The notes below the pieces were generated by a model. That model was not told the origin of the DNA. It worked only from the letters and a program-made list of their open reading frames with translations, and searched no databases. Below, in pieces: positions 1 through 9,071 of a stretch of 64,000 bases of DNA (positions are counted from its first letter, which is position 1; each line of letters begins with the position of its first letter). Source of the DNA: Nitzschia sp. DOCU1 (Eukaryota > Bacillariophyta > Bacillariophyceae > Bacillariales > Bacillariaceae); the NCBI GenBank assembly GCA_951394045.1, contig OX595991.1:2666001-2730000 (forward strand), in the 5' to 3' direction. Both the position numbers and the translations under genes were made by a program.

Positions 1-932
1 GCGTTTTTTGTGATACATTCCTCGTACTCATTTGTGAGCATCCATATCGTCTTTCGGATTCGTTCCGAATACGAACGATGGCTAGGAATCTCACGAACAA
101 TGACGGCAGGATCAAACGAGAGCTTTCCTACCGGCGCCGGATTCTTGGGCACTGATTTAGGCCGCGGAAGCGCTCTCTTGCTCTTGCCTGGCACTTTCTT
201 TTTTGGAATTGTTGTTTTCAAGAGAGGAATTGGATCCGGAATGAACATTTCTCCTTCATCTGCTTTGCTCTGGTCCTTTGCCTTCTTAACTGCTTCCAGA
301 AGATCCCTGTCCACTCTGCCGTAGTCGCCCTTGAGCAATACTCTTTGGGTGGTAGATGGCTTCAGGGCCATTGCAGGTGGAGGATTGGCAACTAGTGTGG
401 CATCGTAGCCATGGGACAAAGTAGGCAAACTCGCAAAACTTGCTATCGATGCCGAACAATCAATAGAAGCATTTAGATTGGACAAGGATTGTGTGCACCT
501 GTTGAGACTTGGATGATCGTGATGGGGCCCCGAGTGCACGCCAAGGCTGTGAAGATATCTGGATCGAATTCTCCATCCTTCCTTTTCATCTTCCGCGGTA
601 CGCGAGTGCTGCTTCAATAGAATCGTTGGAAGCATTTGTTGTGGCAACAACGAGTCGGAACCGATGGAGTGTGTTCCACTTGTGACAGAAGAAGATGCCG
701 AAGTCTCATCCTCGCCACCGTCGAAACTACAAGTGGGAGAACGGCGGTCCCATTCCTCACCAGCTTTCTTCTGGGTAGAGTTAAGATTAGCTTCTTTAGG
801 TTTGCTGGGTACAGTAGCCGGAACGGCGTTTTTCTTGCAATTGCCTTCCACCATTGCGTCTGCAGAAACAGAATGCTCCGACACTAGCGATGATGCCGAC
901 GACCAGTTTTCGTAACTCTTGGAGCGGGCCAT
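1..932 (-). CDS. hypothetical diatom protein, C-terminus cut off by window edge
   Basis: An open frame of 310 codons begins with ATG at 932 (MARSKSYENWSSASS) and runs without a stop to the window edge, so the C-terminus is missing. The first ~230 residues are Ser/Thr/Lys-rich and look disordered, with a basic PKKKVPGKSKRALPRPK stretch that could be a nuclear localisation signal. Near the end is a segment reading FDPAVIVREIPSHRSYSERI followed by RKTIW. This V-x-V-x-x-I-P-x-H-x-x-Y-S ... W pattern recalls a short motif common in uncharacterised diatom proteins, and a related version occurs in the gene at 31777-32430. No enzyme domain is recognised. The frame itself is well supported by its length and composition; function is unknown. 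Confidence 0.7.
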   Translation of the reverse strand, partial: MARSKSYENWSSASSLVSEHSVSADAMVEGNCKKNAVPATVPSKPKEANLNSTQKKAGEEWDRRSPTCSFDGGEDETSASSSVTSGTHSIGSDSLLPQQMLPTILLKQHSRTAEDEKEGWRIRSRYLHSLGVHSGPHHDHPSLNRCTQSLSNLNASIDCSASIASFASLPTLSHGYDATLVANPPPAMALKPSTTQRVLLKGDYGRVDRDLLEAVKKAKDQSKADEGEMFIPDPIPLLKTTIPKKKVPGKSKRALPRPKSVPKNPAPVGKLSFDPAVIVREIPSHRSYSERIRKTIWMLTNEYEECITKN

Positions 933-1337
933 GGGATAGATTCAGTCCTCGTTATTGTTGTTTGAATGGACGCTTGTAGATTATTTCGTGCCTTGTAGTG
1001 TGGATTCAGAACACAAAACGATATGGTTCCGGTTCTGTCTCTTTGTCATTTTGTGAGAACGCCATCGTGTTTGCAAATGCATCCACCGTCTCGGGTTTCT
1101 CGCTTGAGTCGAGTCGTCGATTGGTCGGAGTGGATTAGCGTTAAATCAGCGTTGAGCGCACGTACGTCGCCCCGCCAACACGAACCCAAAGATCATCTCG
1201 GGTTGTCGCGCGTTCGGCTTGATGTCACGTGCGAATGACTGCTGCGACTGATGCAAGTCTTCTACGGTCACTTTTTTCTCTCCCTACTAGTAGAGAGCTC
1301 TACTACTAGAAGTAGCTGATAGCGAGGATCAAGACCC
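933..1337. other. intergenic gap with short palindrome
   Basis: Upstream region of the gene at 1-932 and 3' flank of the amine oxidase gene. It contains a palindrome, TAGTAGAG-AG-CTCTACTA, with 8-bp arms at 1288-1295 and 1298-1305. No supported gene. Confidence 0.5.
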
Positions 1338-2951
1338 TCACATTACTTCCTTCTGGGATAGAAGTTGGCCTTGGATTTCTTTGGAAGCTCGTACTCCCGT
1401 TTCCATGGCCGCCTGAACCGTGCAGCAAGCGTTCGTATTGGTGGCTTCTCCGGCAAAGAATACCCGACCGTCCATAATGGGCTCTGCCAACACTCCAAGA
1501 TCCTCTGTTGTCTTCATACCAACTTTTGGGTACATGTAGCCGCCTTGAATAAATGGGAAATCCTCTTTCCAATCCACGAGTTGCGTTTCATCCTCGAGAC
1601 ACGCGGCTTGGAGATCCTGCAGTGGGACTTTGAACATGACAGAGAGTTGTTCCAAGAGAATTTGACAAGCAGGCCTTTCACGAGGGACATTTCTGCCCAC
1701 AAGAGTTGCTGTTGTTTGCATTTCCCGTATCCGATCCATCAACTGATTAGCAGCCGAAGATACCAAATAGCCAATGGCTACGTAACAGTTCTTTCCGGAT
1801 AGCTTTCGAAACCAAATTTCAGGAATGTCTTGCTTCGCCGCAACGATCGACTGCACGTTCTTGGGCCAAAAAGTATCCGTCTGGAACTTGCAGTAAATCT
1901 TGACGACTCGATCCGCAAAGCCGATCCGTTGCAAGGCTTGACGTTTATGTGTAGGAAGGTCACGGCCATTGTCAAAGAGCTGCAGCAATCGCGTCGGGGG
2001 CACGGTCACTACGACGGCGTCCGCGAGAATGGTAGAACTACAATCATCGGCAAACGAAACCCGAATCTTGCCACCAGAAGACGGGGTTTCGACAGACTCT
2101 GCTGCTACTTCCTTCTTTTCTTGTATACGTTCAACAGGTGTATTCAACCTCAACTGGAAGATACTCTGCTTATTGTTGTATTGCGTGGAATCTTTTAATT
2201 CGTGAATCATGACATCGACAACCTTGTGCATTCCAAAGAGTGGTCGATAGTCCCCCTCGACTTCGTTTGTTTCCCAATAGTGCTCAAATGCCATGAGTTG
2301 TCGAATAGACAACTGTGCCAGGTCACAACAACCCGCCGTATTGCCATAGCCAGCCACACACAACTCCAGCAGTGAATCGCTCAGTCGAGGAATGCCATCA
2401 CTAGCTAGAGCGTCTGCCAACGATATGTCGTCGGTATAGTCATTCCATTTGGACGAATCCAAGACGGCTTCCATCACGTCCACCAAAGGCTGAACCTTTT
2501 CATCATTGTACATGACTAATTCGCCGTCAATAAAGTACATGCCATACTTTCCTTGGGGTGTAGGGCTTTGTTCCGGTCCACCGTCCGCGTGTGCCAATAT
2601 GAAATGAGGTTCCAAACCCGGAAATTCACGCGGCACTGCTGGCTGATCGTCGTCATTGTCGTCGTCGGTGGCAGGCAACAAGCCACGCCGTTGATACTCT
2701 CGGATCGTATCCCACAAAATATGACATCGTCCATGAATGAGCTCGGCGCCAGCATCCAGATAATAATCTGAGCCATTGTTGGCGAGTAACTTTCGAACCC
2801 GACCGCCCACCGCATCGGAGGCTTCGACCAGAAGGACACGAAGAGGAAGGGGACACGTCCACAATAAGTCTCGAGCGCAAGTTAACCCCGCCATGCCCGC
2901 ACCGACAATTACAATCTGCATTGCTTCCTCCTTGGATGACGACTCGCTCAT
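1338..2951 (-). CDS. FAD-dependent amine oxidase (polyamine/monoamine oxidase family)
   Basis: A single exon encodes 537 aa from ATG at 2951. An N-terminal dinucleotide-binding motif (IVIVGAGMAGLTCARDLL, residues ~13-30) is followed by an acidic residue at the end of strand 2 (LLVEASDAVGGRVRK), as in the FAD-binding GxGxxG fold of flavin amine oxidases. The C-terminus carries the second FAD-contact motif, GRVFFAGEATN, then a long helix (VQAAMETGVRASKEI). Known members oxidise polyamines, monoamines or methyl-lysine with O2, producing H2O2. There is no SWIRM domain or obvious signal peptide, so a cytosolic or peroxisomal enzyme is more likely than an LSD1-type demethylase; the last residues (KEVM) are not a classical PTS1. 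An alternative start is Met11, directly before the Rossmann strand. The substrate cannot be told from sequence. Confidence 0.88.
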   Translation of the reverse strand: MSESSSKEEAMQIVIVGAGMAGLTCARDLLWTCPLPLRVLLVEASDAVGGRVRKLLANNGSDYYLDAGAELIHGRCHILWDTIREYQRRGLLPATDDDNDDDQPAVPREFPGLEPHFILAHADGGPEQSPTPQGKYGMYFIDGELVMYNDEKVQPLVDVMEAVLDSSKWNDYTDDISLADALASDGIPRLSDSLLELCVAGYGNTAGCCDLAQLSIRQLMAFEHYWETNEVEGDYRPLFGMHKVVDVMIHELKDSTQYNNKQSIFQLRLNTPVERIQEKKEVAAESVETPSSGGKIRVSFADDCSSTILADAVVVTVPPTRLLQLFDNGRDLPTHKRQALQRIGFADRVVKIYCKFQTDTFWPKNVQSIVAAKQDIPEIWFRKLSGKNCYVAIGYLVSSAANQLMDRIREMQTTATLVGRNVPRERPACQILLEQLSVMFKVPLQDLQAACLEDETQLVDWKEDFPFIQGGYMYPKVGMKTTEDLGVLAEPIMDGRVFFAGEATNTNACCTVQAAMETGVRASKEIQGQLLSQKEVM

Positions 2952-3957
2952 TATCTTGGTTGTTGTTTGGATGCATGCATTGCATAGGCAACAACTTCGA
3001 CAAATGGACCAAGCCTAAAATAAATGACGCTGTCTCATCGTGATACGCACAATGGATTTTGGCGACATGCAGACGGTGGAATGGGTCGCTTGATTCGGAC
3101 GCGCTACGTTAGTGCGTGGACGAAACGAACACCATCGGCGGTAGCCATCAACTCTAGGATCGTTTGAATAGGTACCAGGTAGTATTACACGGCCGTAGTC
3201 TTAGTACTTGCCTATCACCAATCGGTAGCATCATAGTAGATACTAGTATGAATATGATACTGCCGATACTCTAGTAGAGAGGGAAACAAGGAGAACAAGA
3301 AGGGAAATGCTGCTGCAGAACAAGCAACACGACGAAGAGCGACATAAGAAGCCGCCGTGAAAAAGAACAAGCCGGCCGAAGAACAAGACAAAGGCGACGG
3401 CAAGAAGAAGGGCCAGCACGACCAGAGCACCTGCTAGAGGGATTGAAAGATCGATCATCATCAATCATGAGATGTTGTTGCTTGGCACCAGTTTGTTCTT
3501 GTCCGTAAGGAGTTCGCCTTGTTGATGCTGCACAGCATTCTTATCGTCCCCCCTCTAAAAATTTTCCACAATGTTCTTCTAGCTACCCGGTAGGCAGAAA
3601 TGCAAAAACATTCCACCGGTTGTTTCGCGCAGGAGTGCCGCTATTTCAGAACAACTCTAGCAGAAATCGATGCCGTTGGTTGCGGATACACTTGTAGAAA
3701 GCAAAGAAGAAGAAGAACAGGACAAGGAGGATGGATGGATCCCTGATCAATGAAGTCAAGTGTCACCTCCACTGAGGCTACGGGAAAGTTGCGATAAAGC
3801 AAAAACCTTGGTATGGATGGGAATCTTCGGCTTCGCGCTCCCCCCAAATTCTTCAAGGAGATAGCCCACTCGTACTTAATGCCGCACACCTCCAATCTCA
3901 TATACTATATAAATCCCTGTTTACATATATTGAAACTCAACGGTCCTGTTCAAAAGG
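2952..3957. other. gene-poor intergenic stretch
   Basis: The probable promoter of the amine oxidase lies in the first few hundred bases. Overlapping open frames at 3215-3470 on the minus strand are Ser/Leu/Phe-rich low-complexity translations of a purine-rich run and are not convincing. A palindromic TACCAGGTA occurs at 3173-3181. No supported gene. Confidence 0.4.
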
Positions 3958-3970
3958 CCCTTTCAGTTTG

Positions 3971-4110
3971 CTTACCGTAAAATTGCCAGCTGAAAAATAT
4001 TGCAATCTTACTGATGAATCGTTACCGACGGAATATTGCATTTTACGGTAACTTTCATCGGTAAGATTGCAATAAAAATATTGCAATCTTAGGGATGAAT
4101 TGTTACCGCA
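3971..4110. repeat. nested palindromic repeat A (TTACCG/ATTGCAATCTTAC family)
   Basis: A hairpin with ~29-bp imperfect arms, TATTGCAATCTTACTGATGA...GTTACCG at 3998-4027 and its inverted counterpart at 4046-4074, is flanked by further partial units: CTTACCGTAAAATTGC at 3971-3986 and AATATTGCAATCTTA...TTGTTACCG at ~4076-4108. The same words recur in repeat B ~600 bp downstream, so this is a small interspersed palindromic family rather than a chance hairpin. Confidence 0.75.
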
Positions 4111-4589
4111 ATGCATGCCTGCCCATCATTAATAGCCTGTCCATAAGTGATGGTCTCCTATGTGTTGAGAATTGCATGTGGTGCGAAACCGAGTCTTGAA
4201 AAACTTGCAAAACGAAATGGCGTATTGTGAAATATTGGCTAATCTCTAAGTGATACGAAAGCGCTTGTTGTGAAATTGCATCTTGTGCAATCTTAGGAAA
4301 TCGCATAGTGCTACAAACGCAACAGACGAGTACTGGCGCAGCGAAGTAGTGTCATGCTGATGAGAATCTCTGGCTAGTACTTGCGTCGTTGATGCCAACG
4401 CCCCTCATTTCCATGTACTGTTCATTATAACAACTCTAGCTACTAGACTGGTGTCCATGGTGCTGCTGCTGCTGCTGCTGCCGCCGCCATGAAGCAGTGT
4501 GATGTTCATGCTTGACTCGTGTTCCGCTGTCCCGCTTCGGAGTAATTTCCTGCTATCGGCATTTTTACCCTTGGAATTGATCTTATTAC

Positions 4590-4733
4590 CGTTGAAATAT
4601 TGCAATCTTACCGTAGAATCGATCTTCCCGTTGAAATGTTGCAGTCTTACCGTAGAATCGCTTACCGTAAAAATATTGCATTTTACGGTAAGATAAAATT
4701 TCATTGGTAAGATTGCAACATTTCAACGGGAAG
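4590..4733. repeat. nested palindromic repeat B (same family)
   Basis: The left arm, CTTCCCGTTGAAATGTTGCA at 4624-4643 continuing through TCTTACC, pairs with the right arm ending CAACATTTCAACGGGAAG at 4733. Nested inside is a perfect hairpin, CTTACCGTAAAA (4661-4672) against TTTTACGGTAAG (4681-4692). Just upstream, the unit CCGTTGAAATATTGCAATCTTACCGTAGAATCG is duplicated in direct orientation with two or three changes. The minus-strand frame across it translates as repeated STVRLQ-FNG and is a by-product of the repeat. Confidence 0.75.
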
Positions 4734-5808
4734 GCAAGTGGTTGGCAGGCTTTGGTGAATTAACTCATGGTTTGATACACAAGGGTGGGGGGGAGCCGGG
4801 CGGCTGAGAAGGGCTTATCCAAAACCATTGTTGCGACACAAGGTAAATGGTTCCCTCTTTTGCGACCATTTTGAGTATCTCCCCTTTTTAGGTACGGTAA
4901 TGTAATTCCTCCATTATTTGGTAATGTACGGCTCTTTCGAATAGCGGGGTTATTTACGTAGGCTACGTAGCCTCAGTACAATAAAAATTTCATTGCGTAA
5001 GCACCATGTGATATTTTCGACGATGGCGGCACCAGGGCAACGTTGAGGACGATTAGAGTCCATGTCGGCCATGTTGTTTATCCCCTTAGCAACGCAACAA
5101 CATCATAATGATATCAAGGCATACCTTGGTGACCAAAGAGGACCAGTCGCTTTGCTCGCCGGAGCGATATGGGCCACTTAGAAATAAGTCGAGTGAGTCT
5201 AATCAGCTTTTAGACTCAGTCGACTCAGTTACCACGTAATAATCTATCCGTACTTTCTGCTGCTGCAGATTTCACCATTGCGAACCCCGATAATTTGTGG
5301 ACCTTAAGGTTTCTATACCATCAGAGGTACTTTCAGATGGAGTATGATACATAGGGTCCACGAATCTCCTGGAACGACAGCTTCTATTGAGGGTAGAGTG
5401 TCATCGTCGGTAGCTAGCAAAAGCCGCCGATAATTTGGGCAGGAAACGAAAATTTGGGGTGGGCAGGCTCATTTTTTTAAGTCAAGTACCAGCCTCGTAG
5501 GATTCTACAGTTCTAACTTGAAGTACAGAAAGAGCTATGCCAACATTCCCGAAGCCTCACTTGTTTGCTTGGTTCAAAACAACGAGGACCATGCTGGCTG
5601 GTAAAAGAAGAACAGGAAGCTTCGCGGGCCGCACGAAGAACAACAAGAAGAGGATAAATCATCCTTGTCTGACTGAAGCAGTCGTGATGAAGGTGATGTT
5701 GGCCGTTTCTTCCATGGGCTCGCCTTGACCGCGGCAACCGCAGAATGCAATTGCATTTCTCCGGTTTTGAGTCATTAGTCCCAATATTGTGCACAAATAT
5801 CGAGCGTA
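4734..5808. other. intergenic flank of the transposon
   Basis: AT-rich sequence without a convincing gene. A 60-codon minus-strand frame (5574-5756, from MQLHSAVAAVKASPWKK) begins with ATG but has no recognisable features. The transposon target dinucleotide TA is at 5807-5808. Confidence 0.4.
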
Positions 5809-6026
5809 TTATGGTTCCAATCTTTCCGGAAACGGAAAAACTTTTTTTTATTTTTCCCCCGACATGACCCGAAGCCAAAATCTTTTCGATCGCCAGATCG
5901 CCGGGCAAGCTTCGGATTGGAGGGAAAATCACGGTCCAACGCGTAGATAAGTCCCGTAGACCATAGTAGAAAATTGAACGTTGGCTCTAGTTTTCCGTTT
6001 AGCCCTCACAAAATTGGCGACGATGA
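5809..6026 (+). repeat. left terminal inverted repeat of the transposon
   Basis: 218 bp, matching the reverse complement of 9072-9290 almost throughout. It ends with GGCGACGATGATGA, so the likely start codon of the coiled-coil gene (6023) lies in its last bases and the TIR probably carries its promoter. Confidence 0.92.
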
Positions 6027-7594
6027 TGAATAACCAAGATGAACAAGACCCCAACGGCCCTGACGAGGAGCCGGCCCATAACGAAAATGGTGAGGAACAA
6101 CATGTGGATGCACCTGCCTGTCCTGCCGGCAGCCCTTGCATTCGAGTCATCGAAGGACTTAGGGCAAGACTCCGCAGGCTTCAAGACCAACTACGCCAGC
6201 ATCGGACCGCATCTACGTTCGCTCTCAGCCGTCGGGAGGCGGCTTGTGATAAGAAAGATTCGGAGATTAAAAAGCTGAAAGGATGTTTGGAGATCCAGGA
6301 GAGCAAAGCCGAGGCCAAACTGGACGCTGCACGTGCTAGAGCCGAGGCACGACGCCAGAAGGAGGTTGGCCAAGCCCAGGCCAGCTACGTCAAGCTCCAG
6401 CTCGATTCATCGAAGCAGATCGAGACCCTCAAGTCTTCGTCGAAGATCCAAGCCTCGGAGCTCCGACATGCGCTCTCTCAGCTCAAGAATTGCCAGCTGG
6501 CCCACAGTAAAGTGGTCGCACAGAAAAATGCTGCCGAGGGTAAGTTGGCAGTCTTGTCGGACCAACACCAGCTGCTCAAGTCTGAGGTGGCCGACAAGGG
6601 CAAAGTCCTTAAGCAACTTCTGCAACGGCATGACGCTGTACAGAAGAAGCTAAATAGGCAGAACGAAATAAAAGTTCAAGCATCCGTGCGAAAGGAGGAG
6701 CTTAAGGTACGTCAGAAGGAGGTGGAGCTGCAGCGAGTTGAGTCCCTCAAGCGCAAGGCCATCGAGGTCAAAGAGGCAGAGGGCGAGGTCAAGAAACAAG
6801 TGCACGCCCATCGTGCCAAATGCATGAAGGCGATTGCTCGTAATCGTGCTTTCCTCAAAGGTGAGGAGCACCGTCGCAACATTGGAACTTCGAAGGAACG
6901 GATAAATCAAGCTTCGGCGTTCCAAAATGCAGCTGCTGTCGCTGCTAGTCAAGGCGGTACCTTTCCAAGTGTCGGGGGTGGTCCCGATTCCTTGGCGAAC
7001 TATCCTCCGGTCTGGGTCCAACAGACCCTCACCCAGATGCCTTCGTCCGCATCGTCCACGAGTACTCGTCCTCCTACCGCACCTGTCCCGCAAATGAACA
7101 ACAGGCAACAACCAGCATCGTCTGCTCAGGTCGTGGCGTCCCCACCTATTCGAGTTCCCGGTGGATATGTTCGTACCCGGGATACTATTACGGGTATGGA
7201 TGTCTACATCCACGAGGGAACAGGTAAGGTGGTGCATAGTGTTCTTGAGTGCTACAAGGAGCCTCCACCCCAACAAACGCAGTCGTCCATGCATCCACCT
7301 GAAACGCCCACGCAAATCGCTTCGGTTTCACCTGAAACGGTGCTTTCGACGGCAGCAGGGCCCCCGCAGCGTCCAAGAAAGATTAGAAAGCTGAATCATA
7401 GCAATCGGCGCAATCCGATTGACCTCTGCTGCAGCGACTCTGGAATTTCTTCGGGTGAAGAAGAATCGCCGGAGATTGTGTATGGCAAGTCTGAAGCGCA
7501 GCAGCACGACAAGCAACTTCTGCTAGGCCAAGACCCCGAGGACAAAGATGATGAACGCGGTGAGGAATCCGACTCTGAAAAGACTGAATGGTAG
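6023..7594 (+). CDS. transposon-borne coiled-coil protein of unknown function
   Basis: The frame is open from 5981, but the best start is ATG 6023 or 6026, at the inner edge of the left TIR (MMNNQDEQDPNGPDEE), giving ~523 aa. Residues ~60-290 form a long, highly charged coiled coil rich in Lys, Glu, Ala and Gln (for example EIKKLKGCLEIQESKAEAKL). A Pro/Ser/Gln-rich linker follows, then a compact segment around GYVRTRDTITGMDVYIHEGT and a basic PRKIRKLNHSNRR patch (possible nuclear localisation), ending in an acidic tail (DPEDKDDERGEESDSEKTEW). It is not a recognised transposase, helicase or capsid-like protein. Its position between the TIRs, convergent with the transposase, suggests a role in transposition such as DNA or transposase bridging, but that is inference from context only. 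Confidence 0.8.
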   Translation: MMNNQDEQDPNGPDEEPAHNENGEEQHVDAPACPAGSPCIRVIEGLRARLRRLQDQLRQHRTASTFALSRREAACDKKDSEIKKLKGCLEIQESKAEAKLDAARARAEARRQKEVGQAQASYVKLQLDSSKQIETLKSSSKIQASELRHALSQLKNCQLAHSKVVAQKNAAEGKLAVLSDQHQLLKSEVADKGKVLKQLLQRHDAVQKKLNRQNEIKVQASVRKEELKVRQKEVELQRVESLKRKAIEVKEAEGEVKKQVHAHRAKCMKAIARNRAFLKGEEHRRNIGTSKERINQASAFQNAAAVAASQGGTFPSVGGGPDSLANYPPVWVQQTLTQMPSSASSTSTRPPTAPVPQMNNRQQPASSAQVVASPPIRVPGGYVRTRDTITGMDVYIHEGTGKVVHSVLECYKEPPPQQTQSSMHPPETPTQIASVSPETVLSTAAGPPQRPRKIRKLNHSNRRNPIDLCCSDSGISSGEEESPEIVYGKSEAQQHDKQLLLGQDPEDKDDERGEESDSEKTEW

Positions 7595-7913
7595 GAGAGG
7601 AGCACTACGACATGTTAGCTTTGAGAAACTTCAATGTTAGCTTTGAGAAACTTCGGCTTGGGTGGATTTTCCACGCAAGTCGGCTCAAAACTAGCATATT
7701 AATAACTACAGAATAACAATATTAGTACTACACTTTCAGGTTTCTTCATGCTAGCGTATTATATGACTATGACTATTAGTTACGATCGACAATGTGGTAG
7801 AATCAACTTTTGCCAATGCTTACGACAATGGTGAAGCATAGTGATTACTATGTAATAACATTATGAAAGCATTGTATCGTAGACTATATATTGTTACCCA
7901 GCAGGCTATTGTA
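7595..7913. other. inter-gene spacer of the transposon with 22-bp direct repeat
   Basis: AT-rich spacer between the two convergent stop codons; it must hold both polyadenylation regions. ATGTTAGCTTTGAGAAACTT is repeated in tandem with a 22-bp period (~7612-7633 and ~7634-7655). Confidence 0.5.
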
Positions 7914-9035
7914 CTAATACCCGCAGTGAATGGCGCAGTCGATCACCGTTTTGGCGGTGATTGTAGAGACGATCTCTTGCACCTGGTTCGGCACCGAAAT
8001 CGTCGCCGCGTTCACGATTCCGTTGCTAAAGTACCGATTCTGGCGCAAGCGGCGGGCCAGAATGTGAAAAACTAGCTCAATGGGGTTTAGTTCCGGTGCC
8101 CTGGTGGGCAAGGGAACTACCACAACCCTCCGAACCTCCCACAAAAGGTCGGCAACGATGGCAGCTTCGGCGCCTGAGTGAATTGCCGCATTGTCTAGAA
8201 TAAGAACATCGTAGGGCTGGAACCAGCCGATTTCCAGCAAGTACTCGATGTAGGCTGTGAAATTAGCGGCAGTACCGTTTTCTTCACCAATGCTGTAGTG
8301 CATTGGTGGTCCCACCTGATTGCATCGTATGATCGCAATCATATTGTAGGCCCTTCGAAAGTTTCCCGACACCAGAATGCACCGAACCGCCCCTGTGATA
8401 GGGTCGGCACGAACCCTATTGTTGTAACAATCTTTGTTCACGATATGTTTCTCGTCGATGAAATGAAACTTGTCGTGTCGGGGCAACGAAGCGATCGTCC
8501 GCATGAACTCGTGATATGCCTGAATATTGGAAGGCTTCCACTTATCCAGTGGAACCATGGACGACTTCCTCAGACTTCCCTTGTGTTGGAACCGCTTTTT
8601 AAAGAAGTTGTCGATTGTCGTCGCACAAACAACTGTCCCAGTTGCCAGCTGGAGGCCCCGCTGGTAGTCAGTCAACAATTGCTGGTCGTTCTCACAGCGA
8701 AGTGACAGGAGGACCAAAGATTCTTCGGGACCAAGTTTAGTGTATTGTTGTCTTATTGCCCTTAACTCGTCTTGGTACTCGGTAGGCTCCCTGACATAGC
8801 CCATAGCCAAATACTCCTGAACAACATTGTAAGCAAACCTGACTCCTACCCGACAATCCGCCGCCACCTCCCGTATGTGGAGCGCCCCAAAGCTGCGTCC
8901 ATCTTGTTCAATTTCTTCGTCCATGGCAAGGTCGGCCTTTTGGCGATCCAAAAAGGCCTCGATGACTGCCATTCGTTTGTCAATCCCGTACCGACTACCT
9001 CGATGGTAGTACCCTCCGTGGTCGTTGATGTCCAT
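7914..9035 (-). CDS. DDE transposase, IS630/Tc1-mariner superfamily (DD38E)
   Basis: 373 aa from ATG 9035. The N-terminal half is helical and probably contains the DNA-binding HTH segments (for example SFGALHIREVAADCRVGVRF, ~48-67). The catalytic core shows the three acidic residues in family-typical surroundings: Asp194 in HFIDEKH, Asp281 in DVLILDNAAIHSG, and Glu320 in TRAPELNPIELVF. The NPIE context and DNAxxH motif mark the DDE_3 domain of IS630/Tc1-mariner enzymes, which cut at TA and duplicate it. The spacing Asp281-Glu320 is 38 residues, not the 34 of classical Tc1. All three residues are present and the frame is uninterrupted, so the enzyme may be active. The gene starts 37 bp inside the right TIR. 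Confidence 0.9.
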   Translation of the reverse strand: MDINDHGGYYHRGSRYGIDKRMAVIEAFLDRQKADLAMDEEIEQDGRSFGALHIREVAADCRVGVRFAYNVVQEYLAMGYVREPTEYQDELRAIRQQYTKLGPEESLVLLSLRCENDQQLLTDYQRGLQLATGTVVCATTIDNFFKKRFQHKGSLRKSSMVPLDKWKPSNIQAYHEFMRTIASLPRHDKFHFIDEKHIVNKDCYNNRVRADPITGAVRCILVSGNFRRAYNMIAIIRCNQVGPPMHYSIGEENGTAANFTAYIEYLLEIGWFQPYDVLILDNAAIHSGAEAAIVADLLWEVRRVVVVPLPTRAPELNPIELVFHILARRLRQNRYFSNGIVNAATISVPNQVQEIVSTITAKTVIDCAIHCGY

Positions 9036-9071
9036 ATTGTAGTACGATGCAGGTAGATTGGTGATTATTGG

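Noticed and set aside
1287..1311. TAGTAGAG-CTCTACTA palindrome as a terminator
   Set aside because: A two-base loop cannot form a useful RNA hairpin and eukaryotic 3' ends do not need one; kept only as a note in the gap entry.
3215..3468. Overlapping minus-strand frames rich in Leu, Ser and Phe
   Set aside because: They are translations of one GA-rich run in three phases, with no family feature or plausible promoter context.
5513..5932. 139-codon minus-strand frame spanning the transposon's left end
   Set aside because: Half of it is terminal inverted repeat; the same translation appears from the right TIR at 9167-9397, so it reflects the repeat rather than a gene.
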